Shown here: positions 1-10,690 of the stretch, in pieces | Numbering within the stretch: position 1 is the stretch's first letter | Layout of the letters: every line of letters begins with the position of its first letter | Notes under the pieces: model-generated | Databases searched by the model: none | What the model was told of the DNA's origin: nothing | Seen by the model: only the letters and a program-made list of their open reading frames with translations | NCBI RefSeq assembly: GCF_030419005.1 | Contig: NZ_CP106951.1 | Span: 1,240,001-1,304,000 of the forward strand | DNA: 64,000 nt | Direction: 5' to 3' | Source of the DNA: Eleftheria terrae | GTDB taxonomy: Bacteria; Pseudomonadota; Gammaproteobacteria; Burkholderiales; Burkholderiaceae_C | Translations under genes and position numbers: made by a program

Positions 1-1864
1 GGAAGGCCTTCTTGAAGGGTTTGCGCTCGCGACCGTCGCTGATGTAGTCGTTGACGTCCACGCCACCGCGGCGCAGGGCCTCGGCATACTCGCCGCGCGT
101 CAAGGCCTGCACGACGGCGTCGGGCGTGCGGTACTTGAGGTAGCTGGGACTGCGCTCGTAGTCGTAGCGCATACCGAGGTTGAGCGTCAGGTGGGCATTG
201 AGGTCCCAGTCGTCCTGCACGTACACGCCGATCTGGGTGTTGCGCGAACGCGCGCCGCCGTTGGCCGAGCCGGGCAGCACGGTGCCGGCCTTGAGCTTGT
301 AGGGATTGGGATCGCCATTGGCGACGTCGATGTAGTACTGCGGGTTGTACGGTTGCTGTTCGCGCGCGTCGACTTCGATCGACTTCAGCTTCACCCCCAT
401 CTTCACCACGTGGCGGCCATGTCCCTGCAGGTCGGTGAGCGTCAGATCATCCTGCAGCGCCCAGCCCTTCTGGCCCTTGCGCTGGTAGTCTTCGCCGCCG
501 CCCACGTTGAGCACCGACTGCTCGTTGGTGAACTCGCCCTGGTCGTTCAGGCTGCGCGTGGTGAAATGGAATCCCGGACCCCGATGGGCGGCCACCGGGT
601 TCCAGTAGGACCGTTCATAGCTCAGCCGGGCCTCGTTGACCCAGGCATCCGCGGTGTACTGGTGCTTCAGGGCCAGCCGGGTCTCGTCGTTGTTCTTGTG
701 GGTCGACCACGGCTCGCTGTTCTGCTGCTTCAGGTTGGTGGTCTCGCGCTCGTCCCGGTACTTGAAGGACAGCTCGACCTGCTGGGCATCGTCCAGCGCC
801 CAGTCGAGCTTGGCGAACAGGAGGTCTTCCTTGAAAGGCACGCTCACCGGCCCCACCAGCCCGTGGTACTGGCGCGGCAGGTCGGCCAGCGAACGGCCGG
901 CGCCGACCTCCACCGTCTGCGGATCGCGGTTGTCCTTGCGCTCGTAGGCCATGAAGTAGTGCAGCTTGTCCTTCACGATGGGTCCGCCCAGCGTCAGGCC
1001 GTACTGGGTCTGCCTGCTGTCGACCTTCTCGCCGGACTTCTTCTCGGGCGGGGTCGAGGCGCGCCAGCTGCCGCGCGTGTGGTCGACGAACACCTCGCCC
1101 TGGAAGCGGTTGGTGCCGGACTTGGTGACGGCGCTGATGGCGGCGCTGGTCACCTGGTCGTACTCGGCCTTGTAGTTCTGCGTCAGCACCTGGTATTCGC
1201 TGATGGCCGATTGCGGGAAGGGATTGCCGCGGCTGGAGTCCTGGCCGCTGATGCCGCCCTGGGTCACGTAGTTCTTCTGGCTCACGCCGTCGATGAACAC
1301 GTTCACGCCGCTGGAGCGCTGCGCGCCCCCCTGCAGCCGGGTGCTGCCTTCGTCCGCGGTGGTGAAGCTGACGCCGGGTGCGAGCTCGGCAAAGCTCAGG
1401 AAGTTGCGCGTCACCTGCGGCAGCCGCTCCATCTGCCGCGGCGTCACATAGGTGCCGACCTCCGATGTCTTGTTGTCCACCAGCCGGGAGCCGGTCACGA
1501 CCACCGCCTGCAGCGACACCTGCGACTGCGCCGTGGGACCCAGGTCGAGGGCCAGCACCTGCCCCACCCGAAGCTCAACCTGTTGCACTGTCCCGGGAAA
1601 ACCCTCACCCCGTGCCTCGATGCGGTACTCCCCCGGCCCCAGCCCGGTGAGCACGTAGCTGCCGTCACTGCGGCTGGTGGTGCGGGTGGCCTGGCCGGTG
1701 GCCACCCGGGTGGCGGTGACCGTGACCTGGGCCCGCGGCTGGCCCTCGGCCCGCACCACGCCGCGCACCGTGGCGCTGCTGACCTGGGCCACCGCGCCGG
1801 CGGCCGCACATACCAGCGCGGCGGCGGCCAGCGCACGCACTTGGAAACGGGTGTTGTCTCTCAC
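1..1864 (-). CDS. TonB-dependent receptor, Oar-like (3' end outside window)
   Basis: Outer-membrane TonB-dependent receptor. The first 621 codons are present and the C-terminal barrel runs off the left edge. I place the start at GTG 1864: the frame is closed upstream by TAG, and GGAG lies just before the start. A signal peptide with an Ala-rich core and an AVAQ-like cleavage site (about residue 28) is followed by a carboxypeptidase-regulatory-like beta-sandwich (about 30-110). The plug follows, with a VVVTGSR segment, and then the barrel. Oar-type receptors of this architecture take up large ligands or oligosaccharides. The nearby GH3 enzyme, LacI regulator and sugar ABC operon make a carbohydrate ligand plausible, but this is inference. 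No LacI-type operator was seen upstream. Confidence 0.88.
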   Translation of the reverse strand, partial: MRDNTRFQVRALAAAALVCAAAGAVAQVSSATVRGVVRAEGQPRAQVTVTATRVATGQATRTTSRSDGSYVLTGLGPGEYRIEARGEGFPGTVQQVELRVGQVLALDLGPTAQSQVSLQAVVVTGSRLVDNKTSEVGTYVTPRQMERLPQVTRNFLSFAELAPGVSFTTADEGSTRLQGGAQRSSGVNVFIDGVSQKNYVTQGGISGQDSSRGNPFPQSAISEYQVLTQNYKAEYDQVTSAAISAVTKSGTNRFQGEVFVDHTRGSWRASTPPEKKSGEKVDSRQTQYGLTLGGPIVKDKLHYFMAYERKDNRDPQTVEVGAGRSLADLPRQYHGLVGPVSVPFKEDLLFAKLDWALDDAQQVELSFKYRDERETTNLKQQNSEPWSTHKNNDETRLALKHQYTADAWVNEARLSYERSYWNPVAAHRGPGFHFTTRSLNDQGEFTNEQSVLNVGGGEDYQRKGQKGWALQDDLTLTDLQGHGRHVVKMGVKLKSIEVDAREQQPYNPQYYIDVANGDPNPYKLKAGTVLPGSANGGARSRNTQIGVYVQDDWDLNAHLTLNLGMRYDYERSPSYLKYRTPDAVVQALTRGEYAEALRRGGVDVNDYISDGRERKPFKKAF

Positions 1865-2181
1865 ACTCCAGCCTTTCTAGATCCCGCCCACCCCCTGCTT
1901 TCGGGCATGCTAGGAGCCGCTCACCGCCGACGGCGTTACCTTGTGTTCAGCGCTGTTCCCGATGCAACAGTGGCCAGGCCGCGTGCCGCTGCAGGCCCTG
2001 CCGCAGTGCCCTCCTGCTGTGCCGCTCCTGCTGTGAAGCTCAGGCTGTGCCGCTCCTGTTGGGCCAAGCCGCACGCCACGGTGCGCGCCGTGCCGCGAGC
2101 CTGTCACGCGGCAGTGCTACGCTGCAAGGCGCCGGTGCGGCCCCTGCTGCCGCCCTCCGGCACCATCCGCTGGAGGTCCGT
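1865..2181. other. Intergenic region with a 15-bp direct repeat
   Basis: This divergent spacer lies between the TonB receptor and the 68-aa gene. GCTGTGCCGCTCCTG occurs at 2016-2030 and again at 2044-2058, 28 bp apart. No convincing promoter or operator was recognised. Longer open frames here are composition artefacts. Confidence 0.5.
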
Positions 2182-2388
2182 GTGTTGAACAATCCCGAGA
2201 TCACTCAGGTGGCCGACGATGGCCTGCGCTATCACAGCAAGGCCGGTGGCTCCCCGTTCCGCGGGATGGGCCAGTTGCGCTCGTGTTTTCTGTGCGGCCG
2301 CCACCGCAGCGCCGCGGCCTTGATGTCGCGCCGCCTGCTGGGGCGTGTGGAGAAGGTCTGCCAGCCGCGCTGCGGCACGGCCGGCTGA
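2182..2388 (+). CDS. Small four-cysteine protein (68 aa), GTG start
   Basis: Short gene starting at GTG 2182 (or the adjacent TTG 2185), with a strong Shine-Dalgarno GGAGG at 2172-2176. The protein has a CFLC pair near residue 36 and a CQPRC pair near the C-terminus, separated by a basic stretch rich in Arg. This CxxC...CxxxC spacing suggests a small zinc-ribbon or treble-clef-like fold. There is no signal peptide or membrane segment, so it should be cytoplasmic. It ends 20 bp before the M15 peptidase and is probably cotranscribed with it. I do not know its function. The ribosome-binding site, the Cys spacing and the sensible amino-acid composition in this frame make it real rather than a G+C artefact. 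Confidence 0.62.
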   Translation: MLNNPEITQVADDGLRYHSKAGGSPFRGMGQLRSCFLCGRHRSAAALMSRRLLGRVEKVCQPRCGTAG

Positions 2389-2408
2389 AGCCGCCGCCTG
2401 CCACCACC

Positions 2409-2957
2409 ATGACGCTGGCCGAGCAGTTGCAGGCCATTGCCGAGGAGCTCGGCTTCTCGCCGCAGCTGCCGGCGCTGCGCGGGCTGCAGGTGTGCCCGGA
2501 AGCCACCGAGCTCGAGGTGGTCGAGCGCGGCGACGACGGCCGCGAGCACCGGCTGCTACCGGCCGCGGCACAGGCCTGGCGACGCATGAAGGCCGCCGCG
2601 CGCGATGACGGCATCGAGCTGCAGCTGGTATCGGCCTTCCGCAGCATCGACCGCCAGGCACAGATCTTCCGGCGCAAGCTGGCGGCAGGCGCCAGCATTG
2701 AAGCGGTGTTGCGGGTCAACGCACCGCCCGGCTACAGCGAACACCATGGTGGCTGCGCGGTCGACCTCGGCACGCCAGGCAGCAGGCCCTTACAGGAGGC
2801 CTTCGAGCAGACGCCGGCCTTCGGCTGGCTGTGCCGCCATGCCGGACGCTTCGGCTTCTGCTTGTCCTATCCACGCGGCCATGCCGGCGGCTACGACTAC
2901 GAGCCGTGGCACTGGTGCTACCACGGCGAGGCCGAGCGTCAGCCGCCGTCCGGCTGA
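2409..2957 (+). CDS. M15-family D-alanyl-D-alanine carboxypeptidase (VanY-like)
   Basis: Predicted zinc carboxypeptidase of 182 aa that trims D-Ala from peptidoglycan peptides. The VanY/M15B signature is visible: a SAFRS motif at 75-79, the zinc ligands His112 and Asp119 in SEHHGGCAVD, and Glu165 and His168 in the EPWHW motif. An in-frame open region extends upstream to 2283, but conserved sequence begins at ATG 2409, 20 bp after the preceding small gene. No clear signal peptide is seen, so it may be cytoplasmic and act on recycled muropeptides, or it may be exported by another route. Its 3' end overlaps the convergent DHH gene by 19 bp. Confidence 0.82.
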   Translation: MTLAEQLQAIAEELGFSPQLPALRGLQVCPEATELEVVERGDDGREHRLLPAAAQAWRRMKAAARDDGIELQLVSAFRSIDRQAQIFRRKLAAGASIEAVLRVNAPPGYSEHHGGCAVDLGTPGSRPLQEAFEQTPAFGWLCRHAGRFGFCLSYPRGHAGGYDYEPWHWCYHGEAERQPPSG

Positions 2958-3865
2958 GCGCGGGGCACGGCTTCGAACACGCCGGACAGCAGCTCCGGCA
3001 GCCGCTGCACTTCCATCACGAAGCCGGTGGCGTTGCGGTGGCCGCCGCCGCCCATGCTTTCGGCCAGCGGGATGGTGTCGAACTCGCCCACCGAGCGCAG
3101 GCCCACCTTGACCTTGCCGCTGCTGGCGATGTTCCACAGCAGCGCAAAGCTGCCGCAGCGCTCGGCCAGCAGGTTGCCGATGTCGCTGTGGAAGGCGCCC
3201 GGGGCGTTCACCATCAGGCCGTCGGCACCGTTGAAGCGAATCGGCAGCGCGGCCGACGCGATCTCCTGCGCCAGGCGCTGGAACTTCTCGTCCATGGCCC
3301 GGCCGCGCTCGATGAAGGCAGCCACCTGCAGGGGCGTGAAGGCGGCGATCTCCGACCAACGCGCGAAGTCCTGCGGCTCCATGTCGAGCGCGGCGAGGAA
3401 GGCGCGGCTCTCCGGGAACTCCCACTTCCAGATGTCGCGGTCCTCGATGTAGCGCACCAGGTCGGGCAGCGGCGCGTCGGCGCAGAAGAACTCCCAGGCC
3501 AGCCGGGCGCCCGACTTCTTCATGTCGAAATGAATGGCGCCGCAGCGGCAGCGGAAGCCGCCCAGCTTGTCGGCCGCGCTCTTGTGGTGGTCGAGCATCA
3601 CCAGCTTGGCCGCCTGCGCATCGAGCCGCAGCATGACCTCCAGCGGGAAGGAGAAGTCGAGGATGTAGACCGCACGGCCAGTCACGTCCGGCGGCTCCTG
3701 GCGGTGCTCGAAGCCGAGGAACTCGGCCTGGCCGCCGAAGAACCGCCAGGCGGCCAGCGCGGCACCGAAGCCGTCGGGGCAACGGCCGTGGTAGATGATC
3801 AGGGGCGCGGGGTCTTGGCGGTCCGGCACCGCCGGCACTGCGAGGGAATGGCTGTACTGCTTCAT
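2939..3865 (-). CDS. DHH-family phosphoesterase
   Basis: Protein of 308 aa from the DHH/DHHA1 superfamily, whose members are manganese-dependent phosphodiesterases acting on nanoRNA, cyclic dinucleotides or pyrophosphate. Visible motifs are HGRCPDGFGAA (metal-binding Asp31), LDHHKSA (Asp92-His93-His94), an IEDRDIW segment, and near the C-terminus the GGGGHRNATGF substrate-binding motif of DHHA1. I use ATG 3865 because upstream in-frame starts would run into the hemolysin-III gene. It lies 32 bp downstream of that gene on the same strand and may be cotranscribed. The exact substrate cannot be read from sequence. Confidence 0.85.
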   Translation of the reverse strand: MKQYSHSLAVPAVPDRQDPAPLIIYHGRCPDGFGAALAAWRFFGGQAEFLGFEHRQEPPDVTGRAVYILDFSFPLEVMLRLDAQAAKLVMLDHHKSAADKLGGFRCRCGAIHFDMKKSGARLAWEFFCADAPLPDLVRYIEDRDIWKWEFPESRAFLAALDMEPQDFARWSEIAAFTPLQVAAFIERGRAMDEKFQRLAQEIASAALPIRFNGADGLMVNAPGAFHSDIGNLLAERCGSFALLWNIASSGKVKVGLRSVGEFDTIPLAESMGGGGHRNATGFVMEVQRLPELLSGVFEAVPRAQPDGG

Positions 3866-3897
3866 GTGCCCATGGTAGCGGGCCGCAGCCGCTGGCT

Positions 3898-4512
3898 CTA
3901 GCCCACGAAGTTGAGCACCGCCACATAGTGGCAAGCGCTGCCACCCAGCACGAAGAGGTGCCAGATGCCATGTGCATGGCGCCACGCTTCGCTCTTCGCA
4001 TAGAAGATGACACCGACGCTGTAGAGCAGGCCCCCGGCCACCACCCAGGCCAGCCCTTCGGCGGCCAGCCGCTCCAGCAGGGGCACCGCGGCCGGCACCA
4101 CCAGCCAGCCCATCATCAGGTAGAGCGGCACCCAGGGCTCGGAGTCGCGGCCCTTGCGCACTTCGATGACGATTCCCAGCAGTGCGAGCGACCAGACGGC
4201 GGCGAACAGCGTCCAGCCCCAGGGTCCGCGCAGCGTCACCAGGGTGAAGGGAGTGTAGGTGCCGGCGATGAGCAGGAAGATGGCGCAGTGGTCGGCCTTG
4301 GCCAGCAGCGACTTGATGCGCCCGCGCACGCTGTGGTAGAGGGTCGATGCCGCGTAGAGGATCACCATGGTCGCGGCGAACACGCTGAAGCTCGCCAGCT
4401 TCCAGACGTCCCCCTGCCGGGCCGCCGCGTCGACAAGCACCACCGCACCGGCCGAGGCCAGGGCAAAGCCCGCGAGATGGGTCCAGCTGTTGAATCGTTC
4501 GCCGTGATACAT
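3898..4512 (-). CDS. Hemolysin III / PAQR-type membrane protein
   Basis: Integral inner-membrane protein of 204 aa with about seven hydrophobic helices, the normal size for the HlyIII (YqfA/TrhA, PAQR-like) family. Family hallmarks are the TLYHS motif after helix 2, DHCAIFLLIAGTYTPF in helix 3, and the C-terminal HGIWHLFVLGGSACHY. Together their histidines form the buried metal site. TrhA proteins affect membrane energetics, and the old haemolysin name reflects a Bacillus cereus protein. The start at ATG 4512 matches the family N-terminus (a HGERFNSWTH box). A longer in-frame extension to 4794 reads through the tandem repeat and is not protein-like. Confidence 0.88.
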   Translation of the reverse strand: MYHGERFNSWTHLAGFALASAGAVVLVDAAARQGDVWKLASFSVFAATMVILYAASTLYHSVRGRIKSLLAKADHCAIFLLIAGTYTPFTLVTLRGPWGWTLFAAVWSLALLGIVIEVRKGRDSEPWVPLYLMMGWLVVPAAVPLLERLAAEGLAWVVAGGLLYSVGVIFYAKSEAWRHAHGIWHLFVLGGSACHYVAVLNFVG

Positions 4513-4746
4513 GACCGCTCCAGAACGCAAGAAGGAAGACGGGGATGGCACCGGTTTCGACACCGGTGCACGGACATTACGCCGCGCCCTGCCGTCCCGA
4601 CATCCCCAATACGCAGGAATCCCGCAGGCATCCCTCCTCCTTTGGAAGGATTCCCGCCCCGGCGCAGGATGCATGGTTTCGATGAAGAACATCTGAACCG
4701 ACGTCAAAGAAGGCCGAAGCAAACCGCGCGCCGGTGCCAGGTCATC

Positions 4747-4830
4747 GGCCATCAGGTAGCGGCCATCAGGTAGCGGCCATCGGGTAGCGGCCATCGGGTA
4801 GCGGCCATCGGGTAGCGGCCATCGGGTAGC
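4747..4830. repeat. 14-bp tandem repeat, six copies
   Basis: The unit GGCCATCRGGTAGC repeats perfectly in length at 4747, 4761, 4775, 4789, 4803 and 4817. The first two copies carry A, the other four G, at the variable position, and a degenerate seventh unit (GGACAGC) follows. The array lies between the hemolysin-III start and the stop of the RES toxin, just downstream of the toxin. Fourteen is not a multiple of three, so it is not a coding repeat. It could vary in copy number by slippage. Confidence 0.93.
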
Positions 4831-4851
4831 GGACAGCGCCCTGCCCGCGGC

Positions 4852-5487
4852 TCAGCCCTCCTCGGCCAGCACCTGCTGCAGCAACGCCGGCGTGAGGGAG
4901 CGCGGGCGGCCCACCAGCTGCAGCGCCGCGCGGGCCGGCTCGAAGACAGCGACGTTCAGGCAGGGGCTGTTGCGGTGGAAGGAGCGGTAGGCAATGCCGG
5001 CCACCGGCCCGAAGCGGTGGGGATGCCGCTGCAGCAGCGTCCAGATGCGCAGCGACACCCGTTGCCAGTGCGCGTAGTGGCTGCGCTGGCTGTCGGGGCA
5101 ACGAAAGAGCTGGGCGTTGTTCAGCGTGTCGAGGTACACCAGCAACAGGCTCTTGCGCGCCGCCAGGGTGCACAGGCGGCCGGGCGGCAGGGGGTCGCTG
5201 ACCTGCAGCCGGTCACTGTCACGCGCCTGCACCAGCCGCCGGGCCTCGATGCACACGCCGAGCCGGCTGCTGCCGGTATAGAGCACGCCGTAGCGCTCCT
5301 TGTGGCCCGCCGGCGGGTCGAGCCGGCCATCTCGCCAGGCAGGCGGTGCGGGCTCCAAGGGGGCGGCACCCGGCCGGCACACACGGTGCAGCCGGGTGCC
5401 GGCGGGCAGGCCCAGCAGGTCGACCCGGCCGCGGCCCAGCCAGCCTTGGGCGTCGAGCAGCGAGCGGGCGTCGAAGGCGGGGCTCAT
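4852..5487 (-). CDS. RES-domain toxin (NAD+-degrading)
   Basis: Protein of 211 aa with the RES fold. Known RES toxins cleave NAD+ by phosphorolysis or hydrolysis, halting growth unless neutralised. Candidate catalytic residues are Arg65 (ERYGVLY), Tyr70, Glu81 (VCIEARR) and a C-terminal Ser169 (AYRSFHRNS), in the order and spacing of the family. The gene starts inside the stop codon of the upstream antitoxin (ATGA overlap at 5484-5487), so the two are translationally coupled, antitoxin first. A 14-bp tandem array begins 21 bp after its stop. Whether the enzyme is active cannot be seen; all expected residues are present. Confidence 0.72.
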   Translation of the reverse strand: MSPAFDARSLLDAQGWLGRGRVDLLGLPAGTRLHRVCRPGAAPLEPAPPAWRDGRLDPPAGHKERYGVLYTGSSRLGVCIEARRLVQARDSDRLQVSDPLPPGRLCTLAARKSLLLVYLDTLNNAQLFRCPDSQRSHYAHWQRVSLRIWTLLQRHPHRFGPVAGIAYRSFHRNSPCLNVAVFEPARAALQLVGRPRSLTPALLQQVLAEEG

Positions 5488-6212
5488 GCGGCGAGGTCGG
5501 CCAGGTAGGCGCGCGCGGCCTCCAGCACCGCCTTCTGCCGGCGGGGGCCGGTGCCGGCCAGCAGGTGCTGCTGGACTTCGTCGAGCTGCGCGGCGCGCAA
5601 AGCCTTGGCCGCCAGCACCTCGGCCGGCGACAAGCCGGCCAACTGGGGATCGGCCGCCTGGACGAAGCTCCAGAGCAAGGGCTCCATGCCACGTTCGCGG
5701 AACAGCTGCACCAACGCAGGCACCGCGCGGGGCGGCACCGCGAGTTCGAACTGGAAGCAAGGCAGCCGCACGCCACGCGCGCTGCCGGAGGGCCGGATGG
5801 CCATCAGCCGGCCCTGCGCCAGGCGCTCCTGCACTTGCGGCAGGGGCGCCTGCAGGCGGCCGGCGGCTTCCCGTGCCGACACCGACTCCAACAGCCGCAG
5901 CGGCGCTTCCGGCAGTGGCGTGGCAGCGGCCGGGCGGGCGCGGGCCGACCGGCTGCGGGAGGCCGGCAAGGCCTGCGCCAAGGCGGCGGCCAGTGCTTGT
6001 GCCCGGCGGTCACGGTGGTGCTGGGCGGCCTGCTGCCAGTCCTCGACGCAGGCGCGCAGCACTGCACGGCCGGGGGCGTCGAGGCGGCGGTGCAGCTGGC
6101 GTGCGAAGTCGGCGATGAGGGTCGCGTCGCGGCTGTCCACCACGGGCAGCGGCCCGGACGTGGCGCGCTTGCGGCCGGGCGCAGGCGGGGCAGCGGGAGA
6201 GGCAAGCTTCAC
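5484..6212 (-). CDS. Antitoxin of RES module (Xre/MbcA/ParS-like C-terminal domain)
   Basis: Protein of 242 aa encoded directly upstream of and overlapping the RES gene. Residues 111-139 resemble a helix-turn-helix (SAREAAGRL...VQERLAQGRL). The part around 150-200, with LPCFQFE, LLWSF and DPQLAGLSPAEVL, resembles the toxin-binding region (DUF2384-like) of RES-partner antitoxins. The first 100 residues are Ala/Arg/Pro-rich and longer than in typical partners (about 120-160 aa). The expected role is to bind and block the RES enzyme and repress the operon. The assignment rests mainly on operon context and the C-terminal motif. Confidence 0.62.
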   Translation of the reverse strand: MKLASPAAPPAPGRKRATSGPLPVVDSRDATLIADFARQLHRRLDAPGRAVLRACVEDWQQAAQHHRDRRAQALAAALAQALPASRSRSARARPAAATPLPEAPLRLLESVSAREAAGRLQAPLPQVQERLAQGRLMAIRPSGSARGVRLPCFQFELAVPPRAVPALVQLFRERGMEPLLWSFVQAADPQLAGLSPAEVLAAKALRAAQLDEVQQHLLAGTGPRRQKAVLEAARAYLADLAA

Positions 6213-6403
6213 GAGCAGGACGGCTCAGGCCGTGGAATCCAGGGTCGGTCCAGTCTAGCGCTGCCGCCGCCACCCAGGGTGGCAGCCGCGGGACCGGGTC
6301 CAGCTTCCGCGCGCCCTCGGGCGGCAGCACCGCGACGGCTCCTGCCACCCTGGCGGCCTCCGCCGCCAGCGTGACGCGCAGGGCGAGCACGAAGCCCCGG
6401 TCC

Positions 6404-7438
6404 TCATCTCACCCGCGCCGTGGTCTCCCGCACCACCAGGCTCAGCTGCGGCACCTGCACGGTCACCGGCTGGCCATCCATCAACTGCAGCAGCGCCCGG
6501 GCCGCCAGCTGGCCGACCTCGAACATCGGCTGGCGCACGGTTGTCAGCGGTGGTGTGGTGAAGACCGAGGCAGGCAGGTCGTCCAGGCCGATCAGCGACA
6601 CATCATCCGGCACCCGCACGCCGCGCCGGTAGAGTGCCAGCCGCGCGCCATACGCGGTCTGGTCATTGGCTGCAAACACGGCGCTGAAGCTGCGACCACT
6701 GTCGAGCAGCCGGTTCATGGCAAGCAGCCCGCCGGTCTCGCTGAAATTGCCCTGCACCAGCAGGTGCTTGTCGGGCCGCAGGCCGAATTCCTGCAAGGCA
6801 CGGCGCCAGCCTGCCACCCGCTCGACGGTGTCCATGCTGTGCGCCGGACCCTGAATGTGTGCAATTTCGCGGTGGCCCAGCTCCAGCAGATGCCGCGTGG
6901 CCAGGTAGCCGCCGGCCTCGTTGTCCAGCCGCAGCCCCCAGGCCCTGCCTGACTGGAGGGCGCGACCGGTGAGCACGATCGGCACATCTTCGGCCAGCTT
7001 CAGCAGCTGCGCATCGTCAAGGCTGCCGACCAGCACGATGACCCCGTCCACCTGGCGCGCGATCAAGCGGCGGATGCGGTCCGCCTCTTCGGCGGGGTTC
7101 CAGTGCACGCTGCCCACCAGCGGCTCGTAGCCGCTGCCCTGCAGGGCCGATTCCACCCCCAGCACGGTCTCGGTGAAGAAGGGGCTGTTGACGTCCTGCG
7201 TCAGCACGCCCACGGTCATCGAGCGGCCCCGCTTGAGGCTGCGGGCCAGCAGGTTGGGCTTGAAGTCGAGCCGCGCGATGGCGGCCTCGATCGCCTCGCG
7301 CTTGGCTGGCGAGACCGGCGTGGCCCCACTGAGGAAGCGCGATACGGTGGCCACCGACACGCCCGCGGCACGCGCCACCTCCACCGTGGTGACAGCAGCG
7401 GCGGTGGGGGGCTTGCGGCGCGGGGCTCTGGCGTTCAT
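6404..7438 (-). CDS. LacI-family transcriptional regulator
   Basis: Repressor-type regulator of 344 aa. The N-terminal LacI helix-turn-helix covers about residues 17-65, with VEVARAAGVSVATVSRFLSG, and the hinge follows. The rest is a periplasmic-binding-protein-like sugar sensor (LTQDVNSPFF, FAANDQTAYGA, LIGLDDLP). The start is ATG 7438; the HTH begins 16 residues later, normal for the family. The upstream gene on the same strand is the GH3 glucosidase, whose promoter has a perfect LacI-type palindrome (10656-10669). The likely role is sugar-responsive control of that enzyme. The effector is unknown. Confidence 0.9.
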   Translation of the reverse strand: MNARAPRRKPPTAAAVTTVEVARAAGVSVATVSRFLSGATPVSPAKREAIEAAIARLDFKPNLLARSLKRGRSMTVGVLTQDVNSPFFTETVLGVESALQGSGYEPLVGSVHWNPAEEADRIRRLIARQVDGVIVLVGSLDDAQLLKLAEDVPIVLTGRALQSGRAWGLRLDNEAGGYLATRHLLELGHREIAHIQGPAHSMDTVERVAGWRRALQEFGLRPDKHLLVQGNFSETGGLLAMNRLLDSGRSFSAVFAANDQTAYGARLALYRRGVRVPDDVSLIGLDDLPASVFTTPPLTTVRQPMFEVGQLAARALLQLMDGQPVTVQVPQLSLVVRETTARVR

Positions 7439-7867
7439 GGGCAGCTCGGTGCCGCGCGATTGTATCGATGGGCCCGGCAGTCGAGAGGCGGCCGTCGTGC
7501 GAGCGATGGCCGCCCTGCCCTCGACGCTCATGGCGGTTGCGGGCGAACCGTCGCCGTTTGCGAGAACCGCCCGGTTCGCGGCGAAAGCGGAACTCGGCCG
7601 GCTGGCGACCACGATGGCGCCCCCGAGCGCGTCCCGCTTGAGCCGCGAATAGGCCGAACACATGCGCGTGGAGGCGACCGGACAGCCTGCGGCCCGCCCG
7701 CAGGCTGTCCGGCTTCCGGCTGAGCATCGGGCTGCGGCAGGTGGAGCCGGCCCCTGCCGGTGCCTGCCGGTGGTCGCCGGCGCGTGCTCCTGCGCCGCTG
7801 TTCCCGCCGGGAAGCAGGCCGGCGTGCCGGGCCCTTCGCAAGGCCCTTGCGCCGGCCCCTCAGCCGC
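7439..7867. other. Intergenic region between GH3 and lacI-type genes
   Basis: 429 bp with no supported gene. It holds the 15-bp-stem hairpin at 7678-7712. The remainder is G+C-rich with no recognisable operator or promoter. Confidence 0.5.
7678..7712 (-). terminator. Strong 15-bp hairpin after GH3 gene
   Basis: Perfect inverted repeat: arms 7678-7692 and 7698-7712 with a CCCGC loop. It lies 156 bp downstream of the GH3 stop on the transcribed strand. No T-tract follows, so it may stabilise the 3' end or assist Rho-dependent termination rather than act as a classic intrinsic terminator. Confidence 0.5.
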
Positions 7868-10576
<2,709 letters not shown>

Positions 10577-10641
10577 TTGTCATCCTCCATGGTTGTCGGG
10601 GCGCCGTGCCGACCGCCGCAGCGGCCGCCACGCGCCCGCAC

Positions 10642-10670
10642 ACCATAAAGAATCGTGTAAACGTTTACAA
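10642..10670 (-). promoter_or_regulatory. GH3 promoter (-35 TTGTAA, -10 TATGGT)
   Basis: Reading the minus strand, TTGTAA (10665-10670) and TATGGT (10642-10647) are separated by exactly 17 bp. The -10 lies 65 bp upstream of the GH3 start codon. The LacI-type operator 10656-10669 overlaps the -35 box and spacer, the classic arrangement for repression by occlusion. The surrounding stretch is markedly A+T-richer than the genome. Confidence 0.55.
10656..10669. promoter_or_regulatory. LacI-family operator, perfect 14-bp palindrome
   Basis: TGTAAACGTTTACA is a perfect palindrome with the central CG typical of LacI/GalR-family operators, and it fits the cre-like consensus TGWAANCGNTNWCA. It overlaps the GH3 promoter. 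A weaker copy, TGAAGACGTTTCCA (10733-10746), lies 77 bp away centre to centre inside the 3' end of the neighbouring regulator gene. Confidence 0.78.
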
Positions 10671-10690
10671 GCACTTTGTTGAACGAGACA

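Noticed and set aside
4511..4773. Long N-terminal extension of the hemolysin-III protein
   Set aside because: It reads through the tandem repeat and lacks protein-like composition; family homology begins at ATG 4512.
4747..4830. CRISPR array
   Set aside because: Units are 14 bp and directly abutting with no spacers; a simple tandem repeat.
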